NCBI RefSeq assembly: GCF_020523605.1
Contig: NZ_JAJAQI010000002.1
Span: 186,001 to 250,000, forward strand
DNA: 64,000 nucleotides
Direction: 5' to 3'
Origin: Roseicella aerolata
Lineage (GTDB): Bacteria; Pseudomonadota; Alphaproteobacteria; Acetobacterales; Acetobacteraceae
Of the stretch, positions 30,184 through 39,393 are shown in pieces (positions within the stretch are counted from its first letter, which is position 1; every line of letters starts with the position of its first letter). Under the pieces are notes generated by a model. The model searched no databases, was not told where the DNA came from, and saw only the letters and a program-made list of their open reading frames with translations. A program made the translations under genes and the position numbers.

Positions 30184-30295
30184 GCGGACCGGCGTTCAGG
30201 GGCGAACGCCAATCCGCGGCGGCTCTTTGCGCTTCCGGACAGGTTCAGGCGTCCGGTCGCCCACGGCCTCCCGCGATCTCCTCCGGCCCGCGCCC
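30184..30295 (+). repeat. dispersed ~100-bp intergenic repeat, copy B
   Basis: Begins with the palindromic head GCGGACCGGCGTTC...GAACGCCAATCCGC (30184-30217). It then reads through GGCTCTTTGCG to GGCGTCCGGTCGCCCACGG and ends CCGCGATCTCC, matching the order of blocks in copies A, D and E. It occupies most of the 267 bases between the MFS stop and lysA. Confidence 0.6.
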
Positions 30296-30308
30296 GCCCC
30301 GGCCTGGG

Positions 30309-31535
30309 TCAGGCATAGGCCGGCCGCGCCCGCCGCCGCAGCACCAGCCAGCCGGCGATCGCGATCGTCACCCCGTTCCAGGCGATGCCGTTCACCACCG
30401 CCGCCCGGTAGGAGCCGGTGAGATCGAAGGCCAGGCCCGACATCCAGCCGCCGATCGCCATGCCCACCAGCGTGGCCGAGAGGGCGATGCCGACCCGCAC
30501 CCCGACCTCCTTCGCCGGCACGTTCTCCCGCACGATCACCGCATAGGTGGAGACGATGCCGCCCTGGAACAGCCCGAAGATCGCCGAGACCACATAGAGC
30601 GAAACCAGCCCGTCGAAGGGCAGGAACAGCGCCAGGGCCACGGCCTGGAGGCTGGAGGAGAGCAGCAGCGTCGCCACGCTGCCGATGCGGTCCAGGATGA
30701 CGCCGAAGAGCAGCCGGCTGATCACGCCGAAGGCGAGCATGACGGAGAGCATCTCCGCCCCGCGCGCCGGCCCGTAGCCCAGATCCACGCAATAGGCGAC
30801 GATATGGACCTGCGGCATGGCCATGGCGATGCAGCAGGCGACCCCGGCGATGGCCAGCAGGACCTGCAGCGTATTGGGCGCGAGGCCGAGCGGGCTGGAG
30901 GGCGCACCGCCCCCGACCGCCATGGGCGCGTCCTGCCGCGGCGCCGGCCGGCGCAGCACCAGCGCCAGCGGCAGCATCAGCACGAGGCAGGCGATGCCGA
31001 TCATCACATGGGTCTGGCGCCAGCCATATTCGGCGATGCCGGCCTGGACCAAAGGCGGCCAGAAGGCGCCCGCGAAGTAGTTGCCGCTGGCGGCGAGCGA
31101 GACGGCGAAGCCCCGGCGCCTGCGGAACCAGAGCGAGGTATCGGCCACCACCGGGCCGAAGGTGGCGCAACTGCCGAGCAGCCCGATCAGCGCGCCGTGG
31201 ATGACGGCGAATTGCGTCATGCTGCCGGCTTGGGCCGCCAGGATGTAGCCGAGCGCCAGGCAGACCGTGCCGAGCAGCACCGGCGCCAGCACGCCGAAGC
31301 GGTCGGCCAGCTTCCCCATCAGGATGCCGCCGGCGGCGAAGCCCAGCGTCGTCAGGGTATAGGGCAGCGCGGCATCGGCCCGCGCCGTGCCGAATTCGGC
31401 CTGCACCGCCGGCAGCGCCACCACGATGGACCAGAGCCCGACCCCGCCGAGCGTGCTGAGCAAGACCGCGGCGGCCAGCCGCATCCAGGCATAGCGGCTG
31501 TCCACGCCGCCCTCGGCGTGGTCTGCGACTGGCAT
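30309..31535 (-). CDS. major facilitator superfamily permease
   Basis: 408 residues with twelve predicted membrane helices. A typical MFS loop GKLADRFGVLAPVLLG follows helix 2, and a similar GVILDRIGSVATLLLSS follows helix 8. It is a secondary transporter of the inner membrane. The substrate cannot be read from the sequence, but the arrangement resembles carboxylate-type (monocarboxylate/oxalate) MFS carriers. It lies last on the minus strand after two TctC-type binding proteins and two amidohydrolases, 85 bases from the nearest. It may take up a compound processed by that cluster, though the spacing allows its own promoter. Confidence 0.85.
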   Translation of the reverse strand: MPVADHAEGGVDSRYAWMRLAAAVLLSTLGGVGLWSIVVALPAVQAEFGTARADAALPYTLTTLGFAAGGILMGKLADRFGVLAPVLLGTVCLALGYILAAQAGSMTQFAVIHGALIGLLGSCATFGPVVADTSLWFRRRRGFAVSLAASGNYFAGAFWPPLVQAGIAEYGWRQTHVMIGIACLVLMLPLALVLRRPAPRQDAPMAVGGGAPSSPLGLAPNTLQVLLAIAGVACCIAMAMPQVHIVAYCVDLGYGPARGAEMLSVMLAFGVISRLLFGVILDRIGSVATLLLSSSLQAVALALFLPFDGLVSLYVVSAIFGLFQGGIVSTYAVIVRENVPAKEVGVRVGIALSATLVGMAIGGWMSGLAFDLTGSYRAAVVNGIAWNGVTIAIAGWLVLRRRARPAYA

Positions 31536-31620
31536 GCGTTCCCTCCCGGCATCTCCGTGCCGGCGGGGAGCATCGCAGCAAGCGGCGCCGATGGGGAGGG
31601 CCTTCGGCGCCCCTGGCCCT

Positions 31621-32628
31621 TCAGCCCTGCTGCGCGCCGGAGGCGAGGATCAGCGGCCGCAATTTCTCGTATTGCTGCAAGCGGTGGCTGGCGATGTCCT
31701 CCGGCGTGGTCCACCAGGCCTGCGCGCCCTGCTCGAAATAGGCGCGCTTCAGGTCCTCGCTCTCCAGCGCGCGCTTCGTCAGGGCATTCATCCGGGCGAC
31801 CATGGCGGGCGGCAGCCCGGCCGGGCCGATCAGGCAGGTCCACGAGACGATGTCGAAGCCCGGCAGGAATTCCGAGAGGCTCGGCAGGTCCGGTGCCACC
31901 GGGCTGCGCTTCGCGCTGGTGACGGCGAGCGCGCGGACCTTGCCCTCGCGCGCCTGGGCAATGGCGCCCGGGATGTTGTCCAGCATGAACTGCACCCGCC
32001 CGGCGATCAGGTCGATCATGGCCGGCGCCGCGCCGCGATAGGGCACGTGCTGGATATCGAGCCCGGCGAGCTGCCCGAGCATGGCGCCCGAGAGGTGCAG
32101 CGTGGTCCCCGGCCCGGCCGAGCCGTAGGAGTATTTCCCCGGACTGGCCTTCAGCAGCGCGATCAGTTCCGGCACGCTCCGCACCGGCAGGTCGTTGTTC
32201 ACGATCAGCAGGTTGGGCAGTTGCCAGAGGCCGGAGACGAAGGTGAAGTCCTTCGCCGGGTCGAAGGGCAGGCTGGCCTTCAGCGTCGGCGAGATGGCGT
32301 GCGAGGCGATGCCGCCGAGCCCGAGGGTGGTGCCGTCCGGCCGGGACTTGGCGACCGCATCCACCCCGACATCGCCGCCGGCGCCGCCGCGGTTCTCGAC
32401 CACGAATTGCTGGCCGGTGATCTCCGTCATCTTCTGGCACCAGATGCGGGAGAGTATGTCGGTCGAACCGCCCGGCGGATAAGGATTGATGTAGCGGATG
32501 GTCTCCTTCGGCCAGTCGGCGCCGGGGCCGGATTGCGCGCGTGCGAGGGCGGGCGTCGCCAGCGCCGCGGCGATCAGGGCGCGGCGCGGCAGGCATCCGG
32601 GGGTGCCGGTCCGGGCTGTCTCGGTCAT
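31621..32628 (-). CDS. tripartite tricarboxylate transporter-type substrate-binding protein (Bug/TctC), paralogue 1
   Basis: 335 residues. An arginine-rich N-terminus precedes a hydrophobic stretch ending ALARAQ, an export signal to the periplasm. The Bug fold is recognised by the first beta-loop IRYINPYPPGGSTDILSRI, VVENRGGAGG, the second-lobe loop GSAGPGTTLHLSGAML, HVPYRGAAPAMIDLIAGRVQ and RALAVTSAKRSP. Such proteins bind carboxylates or related small anions. No TctA/TctB membrane genes are present. GGAGG sits eight bases before the ATG. The longer frame upstream is not family-like. It is clearly paralogous to the next upstream gene (shared FTFxSGLWQLPNLL-type stretches), so the pair arose by duplication. 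Confidence 0.93.
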   Translation of the reverse strand: MTETARTGTPGCLPRRALIAAALATPALARAQSGPGADWPKETIRYINPYPPGGSTDILSRIWCQKMTEITGQQFVVENRGGAGGDVGVDAVAKSRPDGTTLGLGGIASHAISPTLKASLPFDPAKDFTFVSGLWQLPNLLIVNNDLPVRSVPELIALLKASPGKYSYGSAGPGTTLHLSGAMLGQLAGLDIQHVPYRGAAPAMIDLIAGRVQFMLDNIPGAIAQAREGKVRALAVTSAKRSPVAPDLPSLSEFLPGFDIVSWTCLIGPAGLPPAMVARMNALTKRALESEDLKRAYFEQGAQAWWTTPEDIASHRLQQYEKLRPLILASGAQQG

Positions 32629-32785
32629 GTGTTGTCCTCCCGGCCGTCCATGTTCCCGGACGGCGATCGCAGCCTGCCATTTCGCCCATGGCAAGGCCAT
32701 ACCGGCATAGCGCGCGACCCGGCCGCGGCAGAAGAGGCCCGGCCGCGCCGCCGGCCTGCCGCCGCCCGTTCTACAAGTGATCGAC

Positions 32786-32871
32786 ATCCAGAACCGAAGG
32801 TCGCTCCGCTGCGGCTTTTCGCCCGCGAGCGGATTCACGCTGCGCTCGTTCACGCCCCCACGCGATCTGCG
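32786..32871 (+). repeat. dispersed ~100-bp intergenic repeat, copy C (diverged)
   Basis: Contains the block order CGCTCCGCTGCGG - CTTTTCGCCCGCGAGCGGATTCACGC - CTCGTTCACGCC - CGCGATCTGCGCT, corresponding to the second half of copies A, D and E without the palindromic head. It sits between the two paralogous TctC genes. Confidence 0.5.
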
Positions 32872-33852
32872 CTATTCCACCTGCGCGCCGGAAGCGCGGA
32901 TGATCGGCGCGAAGGCCCGCTCATTCGCCGCGCGGAAGCTGGCCAGTTCCTCCGGCGAGGCCGGCCAGATGGTGGCGCCGTTGTCGCGGAACCTCGCGAC
33001 CACCTCGGGGCTCTCCAGCGCCTGGCGGGTCAGCGCGGCGATGCGCTGCACCATCGGCGGCGCGAGGCCGGCCGGCCCCATGACGCCGCCCCAGGAGTTG
33101 ATCTCGAAGCCCGGCAGGAACTCCGCCATGGTCGGGATCTCCGGCGCTTGCGGGCTGCGCTCCGTGCTGGTGACGGCGAGGGCGCGCACCTTGCCCTCCC
33201 GCGCCGATTGCAGCCCCTGCGGGATGTTGTCGAAGATCATGTGCACGCGGCCGCCCAGCAGGTCGATATGCGCCGGCGCGCCGCCGCGATAGGGCACATG
33301 CACCATGTCGAGCCCCGCCATGGTGGCGAACATCGCGCCCGAGAGATGCACGGTGGTGCCGGAGCCGGAGGAGGCGTAGCTGAACCTGCCGGGATTGGCT
33401 TTCACCAGCGCAATCAGTTCCGGCACCGTCTTTGCCGGCACTTCGTTGTTCACGACCAGCAGGTTCGGCAACTGCCAGAGCCCGCCGAGATAGGTGAAGT
33501 CCTTGTTCACATCGAAGGGCAGCCGGCGGTAGAGGGTCGGCCCGATGGCCAGCGGCGCCACCGAGGCGAGGCCGATGGTGCGGCCATCGGGCGTCGCGCG
33601 CGCGATCGCCTCCGTCCCGATATTGCCGGCCGAGCCGCTGCGGTTCTCGACGACGAATTGCTCGCCGGTGATCTCCGCCATTCGCTGGCACCAGATGCGC
33701 GAAAGGATGTCGGTGCCGCCGCCCGGCGGGAAGATGCCGATGAAGCGGATGGGGCCCGCGGGCCACTGGACCTGCGCGACGGCGGGCGCCGCCAGCGCCG
33801 TGATGCCGGCGGCGAGTGCCGCCCGCCGCGTGAGGTGAAGCTGTCCGGCCAT
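32872..33852 (-). CDS. tripartite tricarboxylate transporter-type substrate-binding protein (Bug/TctC), paralogue 2
   Basis: 326 residues. The signal region MAGQLHLTRRAALAAGITAL ends APAVAQ. Family loops are IRFIGIFPPGGGTDILSRIW, VVENRSGSAGNIGTEAIA, ASSGSGTTVHLSGAMF and HVPYRGGAPAHIDLLGGRVH. It closely resembles paralogue 1 along the whole length (both have PEVFxxGLWQLPNLL-type and PxLSEFLPGFxIxSW-type stretches). This suggests tandem duplication within one operon and perhaps related ligands. GGAGG precedes the ATG. It follows the second amidohydrolase by 167 bases, so it could belong to the same transcript. No TctAB partner genes are nearby. Confidence 0.93.
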   Translation of the reverse strand: MAGQLHLTRRAALAAGITALAAPAVAQVQWPAGPIRFIGIFPPGGGTDILSRIWCQRMAEITGEQFVVENRSGSAGNIGTEAIARATPDGRTIGLASVAPLAIGPTLYRRLPFDVNKDFTYLGGLWQLPNLLVVNNEVPAKTVPELIALVKANPGRFSYASSGSGTTVHLSGAMFATMAGLDMVHVPYRGGAPAHIDLLGGRVHMIFDNIPQGLQSAREGKVRALAVTSTERSPQAPEIPTMAEFLPGFEINSWGGVMGPAGLAPPMVQRIAALTRQALESPEVVARFRDNGATIWPASPEELASFRAANERAFAPIIRASGAQVE

Positions 33853-34019
33853 GCCTGTCCTCCCTGTCGGTGCCGGCTTGCCGCCGGTCATCGCTGCCAG
33901 GGTGACATGACTTCGGGCGGCCTGAAAACCGGGGACCCGCCGTCCCCCAAGAAAGGTCTGGGGCTCCGGCCGGGCCAGGTCGCGCATGGCACGGCCGGGG
34001 CACCCGGTGCGGCGCGCGC

Positions 34020-35123
34020 TCAGTCCAGCCGGTACACCTTCTCCGCATTGCCGCGGAAGATCGCGCGCCGCTCCGCCTCCGTCAGTTGGCAGGGGAAGGC
34101 GTAGCGCGGGTCGTCGAAATCCCAGTGCGGGTAGTCGGTGGCGAAGAGCACGCGGTCCCAGCCGATCCAGGAGAGGATGCGGCGCAGGTCCTCGGGGTTC
34201 TCGGGCTCCTCCATCGGCTGGGTGGAGACCCAGAAATTCTGCCGCATGTAGTCGGAGGGCGGGCGCTTCAGATGCGGCACCTCGCTCCGCATCTTCCGCC
34301 AGTTGCGGTCGAGCCGCCAGCCGAGGCTCGGGATCCAGGCGAGGCCGCCCTCGATCATGATGATCCTGAGCGTCGGGAAGCGCTCGAAGACGCCCTCCAG
34401 CACCATGCTCGTGGCCTGGCACTGCATGGAATGGATCAGCCCGTGATGGTCCTCGATGTAGAAGGAGGGCCAGCCGGAGGCGGTGGGCGCATGCCCGGCC
34501 TCGCCGCCGATATGCATGCCGATCGGCAGGTTGTAATGCGCCGCCGCCTCGAAGATCGGCCAGTAGCGCGGGCGGCCCAGCGGCTCCGTGCTGCGGGAGG
34601 TGAGCTGTATCTGCGCGAAATTGCGGTCCCCTGCCCGCTTCTCGATCTCGGCCACGGCGGCCTTGGGGTCCTCGAAGGGGATGAGGATGGAGGCGCGCAG
34701 CCGCTTCTCCCGCGAGGTGAAGGTGGCCACCTGCCAATCGTTGATGGCGCCGCACAAGGCCGCCGCCAGTTCCAGGTTGCGCACCAGGTTGCTTGGCATC
34801 AGCGGCTCGAGGATGCCGTATTCGATGTCGTAGAGATCGAGCAGCTGGGCGCGCATGAAGTCGAGGTCGGAGCCTGGCGGCCCGCCACTGGGCGGCCAGG
34901 CATCGCGCCGCGACAGGGCGGGCTGGAAGCGCGGATAGGTGTTGCGCTTCGCATAGGGCCCGTGGCCGAGCTTGCCGTATTCCGCGATGTGCTGCCGCCA
35001 GCGCGCCGGGAGGAAGGGGTCGAGGTCAGATTCGAGGCGCAGCGTCGGGTGGATGTCGCTGTCGATGATGCGGAGCTTGGTCGCCTGTCCGGTGGACGGC
35101 GGCCGCTCGAGGATCTCGCTCAT
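34020..35123 (-). CDS. amidohydrolase-family (amidohydro-rel/ACMSD-like) metalloenzyme B
   Basis: 367-residue TIM-barrel hydrolase/decarboxylase of the amidohydrolase_2 type. Metal ligands are visible: the first-strand D-x-H (IIDSDIHPTL), a central MHIGGEAGHAP and the terminal aspartate in LFATDYPHWDFDD. Relatives include aminocarboxymuconate and dihydroxybenzoate decarboxylases and lactone hydrolases, so a role in degrading an aromatic or carboxylic compound is reasonable but unproved. Its ATG overlaps the stop of amidohydrolase A by four bases. The two share VLFATDYPHW-type motifs and overall layout, so they are paralogues that may act as a pair. The following gene is a TctC binding protein. 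Confidence 0.88.
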   Translation of the reverse strand: MSEILERPPSTGQATKLRIIDSDIHPTLRLESDLDPFLPARWRQHIAEYGKLGHGPYAKRNTYPRFQPALSRRDAWPPSGGPPGSDLDFMRAQLLDLYDIEYGILEPLMPSNLVRNLELAAALCGAINDWQVATFTSREKRLRASILIPFEDPKAAVAEIEKRAGDRNFAQIQLTSRSTEPLGRPRYWPIFEAAAHYNLPIGMHIGGEAGHAPTASGWPSFYIEDHHGLIHSMQCQATSMVLEGVFERFPTLRIIMIEGGLAWIPSLGWRLDRNWRKMRSEVPHLKRPPSDYMRQNFWVSTQPMEEPENPEDLRRILSWIGWDRVLFATDYPHWDFDDPRYAFPCQLTEAERRAIFRGNAEKVYRLD

Positions 35124-36193
35124 GCCAGGCTCTCCTGCAGGCGTGGGTAGGTGGCGAGCGGGTTCTCCACCATTACCTTGCGCAGCAGCGCCGGCGGGAA
35201 GCCGGGCGGCACCGCGCCCTCCTCCGGCTCGAACTGCCAGTGCGGGTAATCGGTGGCGAAGAGTAGCAGCTCCTCCGAGCCGAGCTGATCGAGGACCTGC
35301 CCGACGATCGCGGGATCGGGCGGGCTGTCGAAGGGCTGCATGGTCAGGCGCACATGGTCGCGGATGATCTCGGCCGGCGGCCGGGTGACCCAGGGCACCT
35401 CGGAGCGTACGCCGCGCCAGGTCTTGACGCTACGCCAGAGGAAACCGGGCAGCCAGCTCACGCCGGATTCCAGCAGCACGATGCGCAGGTTGGGGAAACG
35501 GGCGAAAACGCCTTCCGAGACCAGGCTGAGGAGCTGGTCCTCGAAGGCCTGCGACTGGCTGACATAGTCATGCAGGTAGTGGGAGGGCCAGCCGTTGGAG
35601 GTCGGCGCGTAGCGGAACATGGAACCGGCATGGATGCCGACCGGCAACCCGTGCTTCTCCGCCGCCGCCCAGATCGGCCAGTAATAGCTCTTGCCATAGA
35701 GCAGTTCGGCCGCCGCCGGCAGCAGGATCTGCACGAAGCGCCGGTCACCGGCCAGCCGCTCGATCTCCTCCACCGCCAGATGCGGCGCCTGGGCCGGCAC
35801 CACGATGGAGGCGCGCAGCCGCGCATCGCGCGAGAGCCATTCCGCCGCGATCCAGTCATTGATGGCGGAGCAGATCGCCGCCCCCATGGTCTCGCTGACC
35901 GCCACCTGCCCGCCATAGAGCGTGTTGCAGATGGCATGGCGCGTGCCGAAGGCATCCAGCGCCTGGGCGCAGAGCAGCGCCATATCCGTGCCGGGCTTGC
36001 CCTTCTCCGGGCGCCAGTCGGGCCGGCAGGTGATGGGGGCGCCGGGCGGGTAGCTCGCCAGGTCGAAATCATCGGCGCCGCGGCGGATGAAGGCGTCCTT
36101 CCAGTAGTTGTTCATATAGGGCAGCAGGGTGCGGATGCCCGGCACGCCCGGATGGATGTCGCAGTCGATGGCGCCGCGTGTGAAGGCATTCAT
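35120..36193 (-). CDS. amidohydrolase-family metalloenzyme A
   Basis: 357 residues, same family as its downstream neighbour. It shows AIDCDIHPGVPGIRTLLPYM (metal-binding D-x-H), GIHAGSMFRYAPTSNGWPSH and LFATDYPHWQFEPEEG. The start MNAFTRGAIDCD overlaps the stop of the upstream ABC binding-protein gene (ATGA), and its own stop overlaps the start of amidohydrolase B. Three genes are therefore translationally coupled. A substrate taken up by the ABC system is probably handled by these hydrolases. A much longer open frame continues upstream, but it lies in antisense to nothing useful and overlaps the binding-protein gene, so it is rejected. Confidence 0.88.
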   Translation of the reverse strand: MNAFTRGAIDCDIHPGVPGIRTLLPYMNNYWKDAFIRRGADDFDLASYPPGAPITCRPDWRPEKGKPGTDMALLCAQALDAFGTRHAICNTLYGGQVAVSETMGAAICSAINDWIAAEWLSRDARLRASIVVPAQAPHLAVEEIERLAGDRRFVQILLPAAAELLYGKSYYWPIWAAAEKHGLPVGIHAGSMFRYAPTSNGWPSHYLHDYVSQSQAFEDQLLSLVSEGVFARFPNLRIVLLESGVSWLPGFLWRSVKTWRGVRSEVPWVTRPPAEIIRDHVRLTMQPFDSPPDPAIVGQVLDQLGSEELLLFATDYPHWQFEPEEGAVPPGFPPALLRKVMVENPLATYPRLQESLA

Positions 36194-37503
36194 CGGCCGA
36201 CTCCTGCGCGGCGCAGGCTGCGGCGCCAATCGGCGGCCACCTCGTCCAGCGCCTCCTTCGCGCTCTTCTGCCCGAGCAACGTGGCGGAAACGCCGGTGCG
36301 CAGCGCATGTTCCAGCGTGTCCCAGGCCGGATGCGCCGGGGTCGGGATGCCGGTCTCGATGGCCGAGGCCGCGACGGGTGGCCAGCCCAGCTTCGCCACC
36401 AGGTCGGGGTTGCGCAGCACGGAGCCGCGCGGCGGGGCATTGCCCCGTTCCATGGAGCGGCGCATCCAGTCCTTGCTGCAGGCCATGCGGATGAACTCCA
36501 TGGACCAGTCCGCATTGCGGGTATAGCGCGGCACGGCCATGAAATGGCCGTCGATCCAGGTGCGGCTCTGCTCCTTCTCGGTGTGGCCGGGCACGACATC
36601 CCAGGCCCAATTCCCTGCCGTCCTGGAATTGGCGGGGTCGTTGATCAGCGTGCCATAGGGGGCGAAGGTCTGCGCCATGACGTAGCGGTCGCGCTGGCCG
36701 CCGGCGATGATCTCGTCGAACTCCCAGGTCGTCGCCTCGGGCGGCACGAGTTTGTGCTTCGCCATCAGGTCGCCGTAGAATTGCAGCGCCTCGACCGCCT
36801 TCGGCTGGTTGATGAAGATCTCGCCGGTCCTGAAGTCCACCAGCTGCCCGCCGGCGGAGAAGAGCCAGGAGGCGAAGCTGGTGTAGCTGCCGGAACCCTG
36901 CTTGCCCATGATGCCGACGGCATAGCGGTCCGGCGGGCTGTTCACGGCCTGCGCAACCTTGAGGAATTCCTCGAAGGTGCCCGGCGCGCCGGTGAATCCG
37001 GCACGCTCCAGCAAGGGCTTCTGGTAATGCAGGATGCCGGTGGTGATGCGGTAGGGAATGCCGGAGAGCTTCCCGTCATAGGTCGCGGCCCGCTTGCTGC
37101 CGCCGAGGAAGTCCCCCCAGTCGAAGTCCGGGTCGCGGGCGCTGATCTTCGCCACCACCTCCTCGTGGTCCAGCAGGTGCGGCGACATATAGCCGGCCAT
37201 GCCGACCGACCACTGGGCGATGTCGATGCCGCTCGACCGCGCGCCGAGTTCGGTCTTGAGCCGGGCGCGCCAGGCATCCACCGGCAGCATGGTGAACTCC
37301 ACGCGGATGCCGGTCTCCTTTTCGAAGGCCGGCGCCACCTCCTCCATCAGCACGCGCTTCCAGCCGCCCTGGTTCTCGCCGATATAGACCAGCTTGTCGG
37401 GCTTGCCCTGCGCGCGCAGGCCGATGCGGGGGGCCGCCAGCAGGCCACCTGCCGCCACCGTGGCCTGCAGCGCCTGTCGCCGGTTCAGTCCGATCATGGC
37501 CAT
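36190..37503 (-). CDS. ABC transporter extracellular substrate-binding protein, family 1 (sugar type)
   Basis: 437 residues with a Tat-like signal (LNRRQALQATVAAGGLLAAP). The mature region has the type-1 solute-binding layout: EVAPAFEKETGIRVEFTM, an early SSGIDIAQW, GIPYRITTGILHYQKPLLE and late GHFMAVPRYTRNADWSMEFI. It should deliver a carbohydrate- or polyol-like ligand in the periplasm to the two permeases encoded upstream on the same strand. 31 bases separate it from the second permease, and its stop overlaps the first amidohydrolase. The ligand could be non-sugar, since amidohydrolases and a Rieske protein accompany it. Confidence 0.9.
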   Translation of the reverse strand: MAMIGLNRRQALQATVAAGGLLAAPRIGLRAQGKPDKLVYIGENQGGWKRVLMEEVAPAFEKETGIRVEFTMLPVDAWRARLKTELGARSSGIDIAQWSVGMAGYMSPHLLDHEEVVAKISARDPDFDWGDFLGGSKRAATYDGKLSGIPYRITTGILHYQKPLLERAGFTGAPGTFEEFLKVAQAVNSPPDRYAVGIMGKQGSGSYTSFASWLFSAGGQLVDFRTGEIFINQPKAVEALQFYGDLMAKHKLVPPEATTWEFDEIIAGGQRDRYVMAQTFAPYGTLINDPANSRTAGNWAWDVVPGHTEKEQSRTWIDGHFMAVPRYTRNADWSMEFIRMACSKDWMRRSMERGNAPPRGSVLRNPDLVAKLGWPPVAASAIETGIPTPAHPAWDTLEHALRTGVSATLLGQKSAKEALDEVAADWRRSLRRAGVGR

Positions 37504-37534
37504 TCCTCCCAGTTGTTGCCTGCCCCGTGGCCCG

Positions 37535-38383
37535 TCATCCCTTGACCGCGCCGGAGGAGAGCCCGGCGACGAGATGCTTCTGCGCCGCGAAGGAGAAGAT
37601 GATGACCGGCAGGATCACCAGCATGCCGGAGGCGGTCATCGCCCCCCAGTCCACGCCGGAATCCCCGCCGGAGAACCCTGCCATCAACACCGGCAGGGTC
37701 TGCGTCGCGTTGTTCGTCAGCACCGCGGCGAAGAGGAAATCGTTCCAGGCAAGCTGGAGGCACAGGATGCCGGCCGCCACCATGCCCGGCCGCGCCAGCG
37801 GCAGCACCACGCGCCAGAAGGTGACCAGCCGGGTGGCGCCGTCGATCCAGGCGCATTCCTCCAGTTCACGCGGCAGGTCCTCGAAGAAGCCGCGCATGAT
37901 CCAGACCACCAGCGGCAGGCTGAAGGTGGTGTAGGCGAGCACGACGCTGAGATGCGTGGTGGTCAACCCGACCTGGTTCAGCAGCACATACATCGGCACC
38001 AGCACGGCGATGGGCGGCAGCATGCGCATCACGAGCAGCGAGAAGAACAGGAAGGACCGGCCGCGGAAGGGGAAGCGGGCGAAGGCATAGGCCGCCGGCA
38101 GGCCGACGGCGAGCGAGAGCAGCACGGCGCTGGTCGAGACGATCAGCGTGTTGAGGAAGGCCCTCAGGAAGTCGGACCGCCCCAGCACGTCCAGATAGTG
38201 CTCGAGCGTCGGCCACCACAGATAGAGCGGCGGGCTGGCGAAGATCTGCGGCCGCGACTTCAGCGACAGCCCAAGGATCCAGACCAGCGGGAAGAGGAAG
38301 GCGGCGGTGAGCGCGGCCAGCGCCAGATAGACCAGCACGGCCTCGACGCGCCGCATGCGGCGGGATCCGGTGACGATGGCCAT
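37535..38383 (-). CDS. ABC transporter permease, MalG/UgpE type
   Basis: 282 residues with six predicted helices. The cytoplasmic EAA loop, which contacts the ATPase, is ECAWIDGATRLVTFWRVVLP. The C-terminus SFAAQKHLVAGLSSGAVKG is the classical carbohydrate-uptake type-1 permease ending, often written GLTAGAVKG. The start MAIVTGSRRMRRVEAVL overlaps the stop of the first permease by one base (TGATG). It forms the inner-membrane channel with that permease. No ATP-binding subunit is encoded in the cluster. Confidence 0.94.
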   Translation of the reverse strand: MAIVTGSRRMRRVEAVLVYLALAALTAAFLFPLVWILGLSLKSRPQIFASPPLYLWWPTLEHYLDVLGRSDFLRAFLNTLIVSTSAVLLSLAVGLPAAYAFARFPFRGRSFLFFSLLVMRMLPPIAVLVPMYVLLNQVGLTTTHLSVVLAYTTFSLPLVVWIMRGFFEDLPRELEECAWIDGATRLVTFWRVVLPLARPGMVAAGILCLQLAWNDFLFAAVLTNNATQTLPVLMAGFSGGDSGVDWGAMTASGMLVILPVIIFSFAAQKHLVAGLSSGAVKG

Positions 38384-39330
38384 CAGTGCGCGTCCCTGCG
38401 GCGGATGACGGCGATGAAGAACAGGCAGATCAGCATCGCCATCAGCAGCATCAGCCAGGAGGCCGCCGCGCCGAGGCTGAAGTCGAAACGCACAAAGGTG
38501 GTCAGGTAGGTGAACATGGACAGCACCATGGTCGAATTCGCCGGCCCGCCGCCCGTCATGGCGTAGATGTTGTCGAAGGCGCGGAATTCGAAGATGGTCC
38601 GCAGCAGCAGCGCGACCAGGAGATAGGGCCGCAGCAGCGGCAGCGTCACATGCCGGAACATCTGCCAGCGGCTCGCCCCATCGATGGCCGCCGCCTCGCC
38701 CGGCTCGCTGGGCAGGGAGCGCAGCCCGGCCAGCAGGATCAGCGCGACATAGGGCGTGCTGTGCCAGACATTCACCACCCAGACCGCGGCCAGCGCGGTC
38801 CCCGGCTGGCCCAGCCAGACGATGCGCTCCCCGATCCAGTGGTTGATCACCCCGTGGCTGGGATCGAGGAGCAGCTTCCAGCAGAGCGCGCCGACGATCG
38901 GCGTGACCATCATCGGCAGGACCAGCGCGGTGCGGAAGGCCCGCATATGCGGCAGGTCCACATTCAGCAGCAGCGCGATGGCGAGGCCAAGCGCAAGCTG
39001 GGCCGCGACGGCGGCGGCGGTATAGCCGAAGGTGATGCCGAGGCTGCCGAGGAAGACCGGATCGGCCAGCAGGTCCTCGTAATTCGCCAGGCCGACGAAC
39101 TCCCCGCCCAGCAGGTCCCGCCCCGGCGCCCAGCCGGTGAAGCTGAGATAGAGCGAGAAGAGCAGCGGCAGGCCGAAGATGCCGATCATCACGACGAAGG
39201 TCGGCAGCACGGCGAGCGGCGTGAACCAGCGGTCCAGGGACAGGCTGCGCCCGCGCATCGCCTCGGCGCGTCCCGCCGGGCTCGGCGCGAAGGCGAATGG
39301 TCGGCGAGCGAGCCTCGTGCCGTCGCTCAT
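38383..39330 (-). CDS. ABC transporter permease, MalF/UgpA type
   Basis: 315 residues with an N-terminal cytoplasmic tail and six predicted helices. The EAA loop reads EAAAIDGASRWQMFRHVTLP, followed by the family's LRTIFEFRAFDNIYAMTGGG. It is the second half of the carbohydrate-type importer and is translationally coupled to the next permease through a one-base overlap. The preceding gene on this strand, 63 bases away, encodes the Rieske protein. The ATPase that should complete the transporter is missing from the window, so it must be shared or encoded elsewhere. Confidence 0.94.
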   Translation of the reverse strand: MSDGTRLARRPFAFAPSPAGRAEAMRGRSLSLDRWFTPLAVLPTFVVMIGIFGLPLLFSLYLSFTGWAPGRDLLGGEFVGLANYEDLLADPVFLGSLGITFGYTAAAVAAQLALGLAIALLLNVDLPHMRAFRTALVLPMMVTPIVGALCWKLLLDPSHGVINHWIGERIVWLGQPGTALAAVWVVNVWHSTPYVALILLAGLRSLPSEPGEAAAIDGASRWQMFRHVTLPLLRPYLLVALLLRTIFEFRAFDNIYAMTGGGPANSTMVLSMFTYLTTFVRFDFSLGAAASWLMLLMAMLICLFFIAVIRRRDAH

Positions 39331-39393
39331 GCATCCTCCCTCGGCGCGCCCCGATGCGTGCCGGGGCGTCTCCTTCCCTGCGTGGCCGGCGAC

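Noticed and set aside
34020-34755. Extension of the TctC paralogue 2 frame through the amidohydrolase gene
   Set aside because: The extra N-terminal translation is out of phase with amidohydrolase B and low-complexity. The signal peptide begins at 33852.
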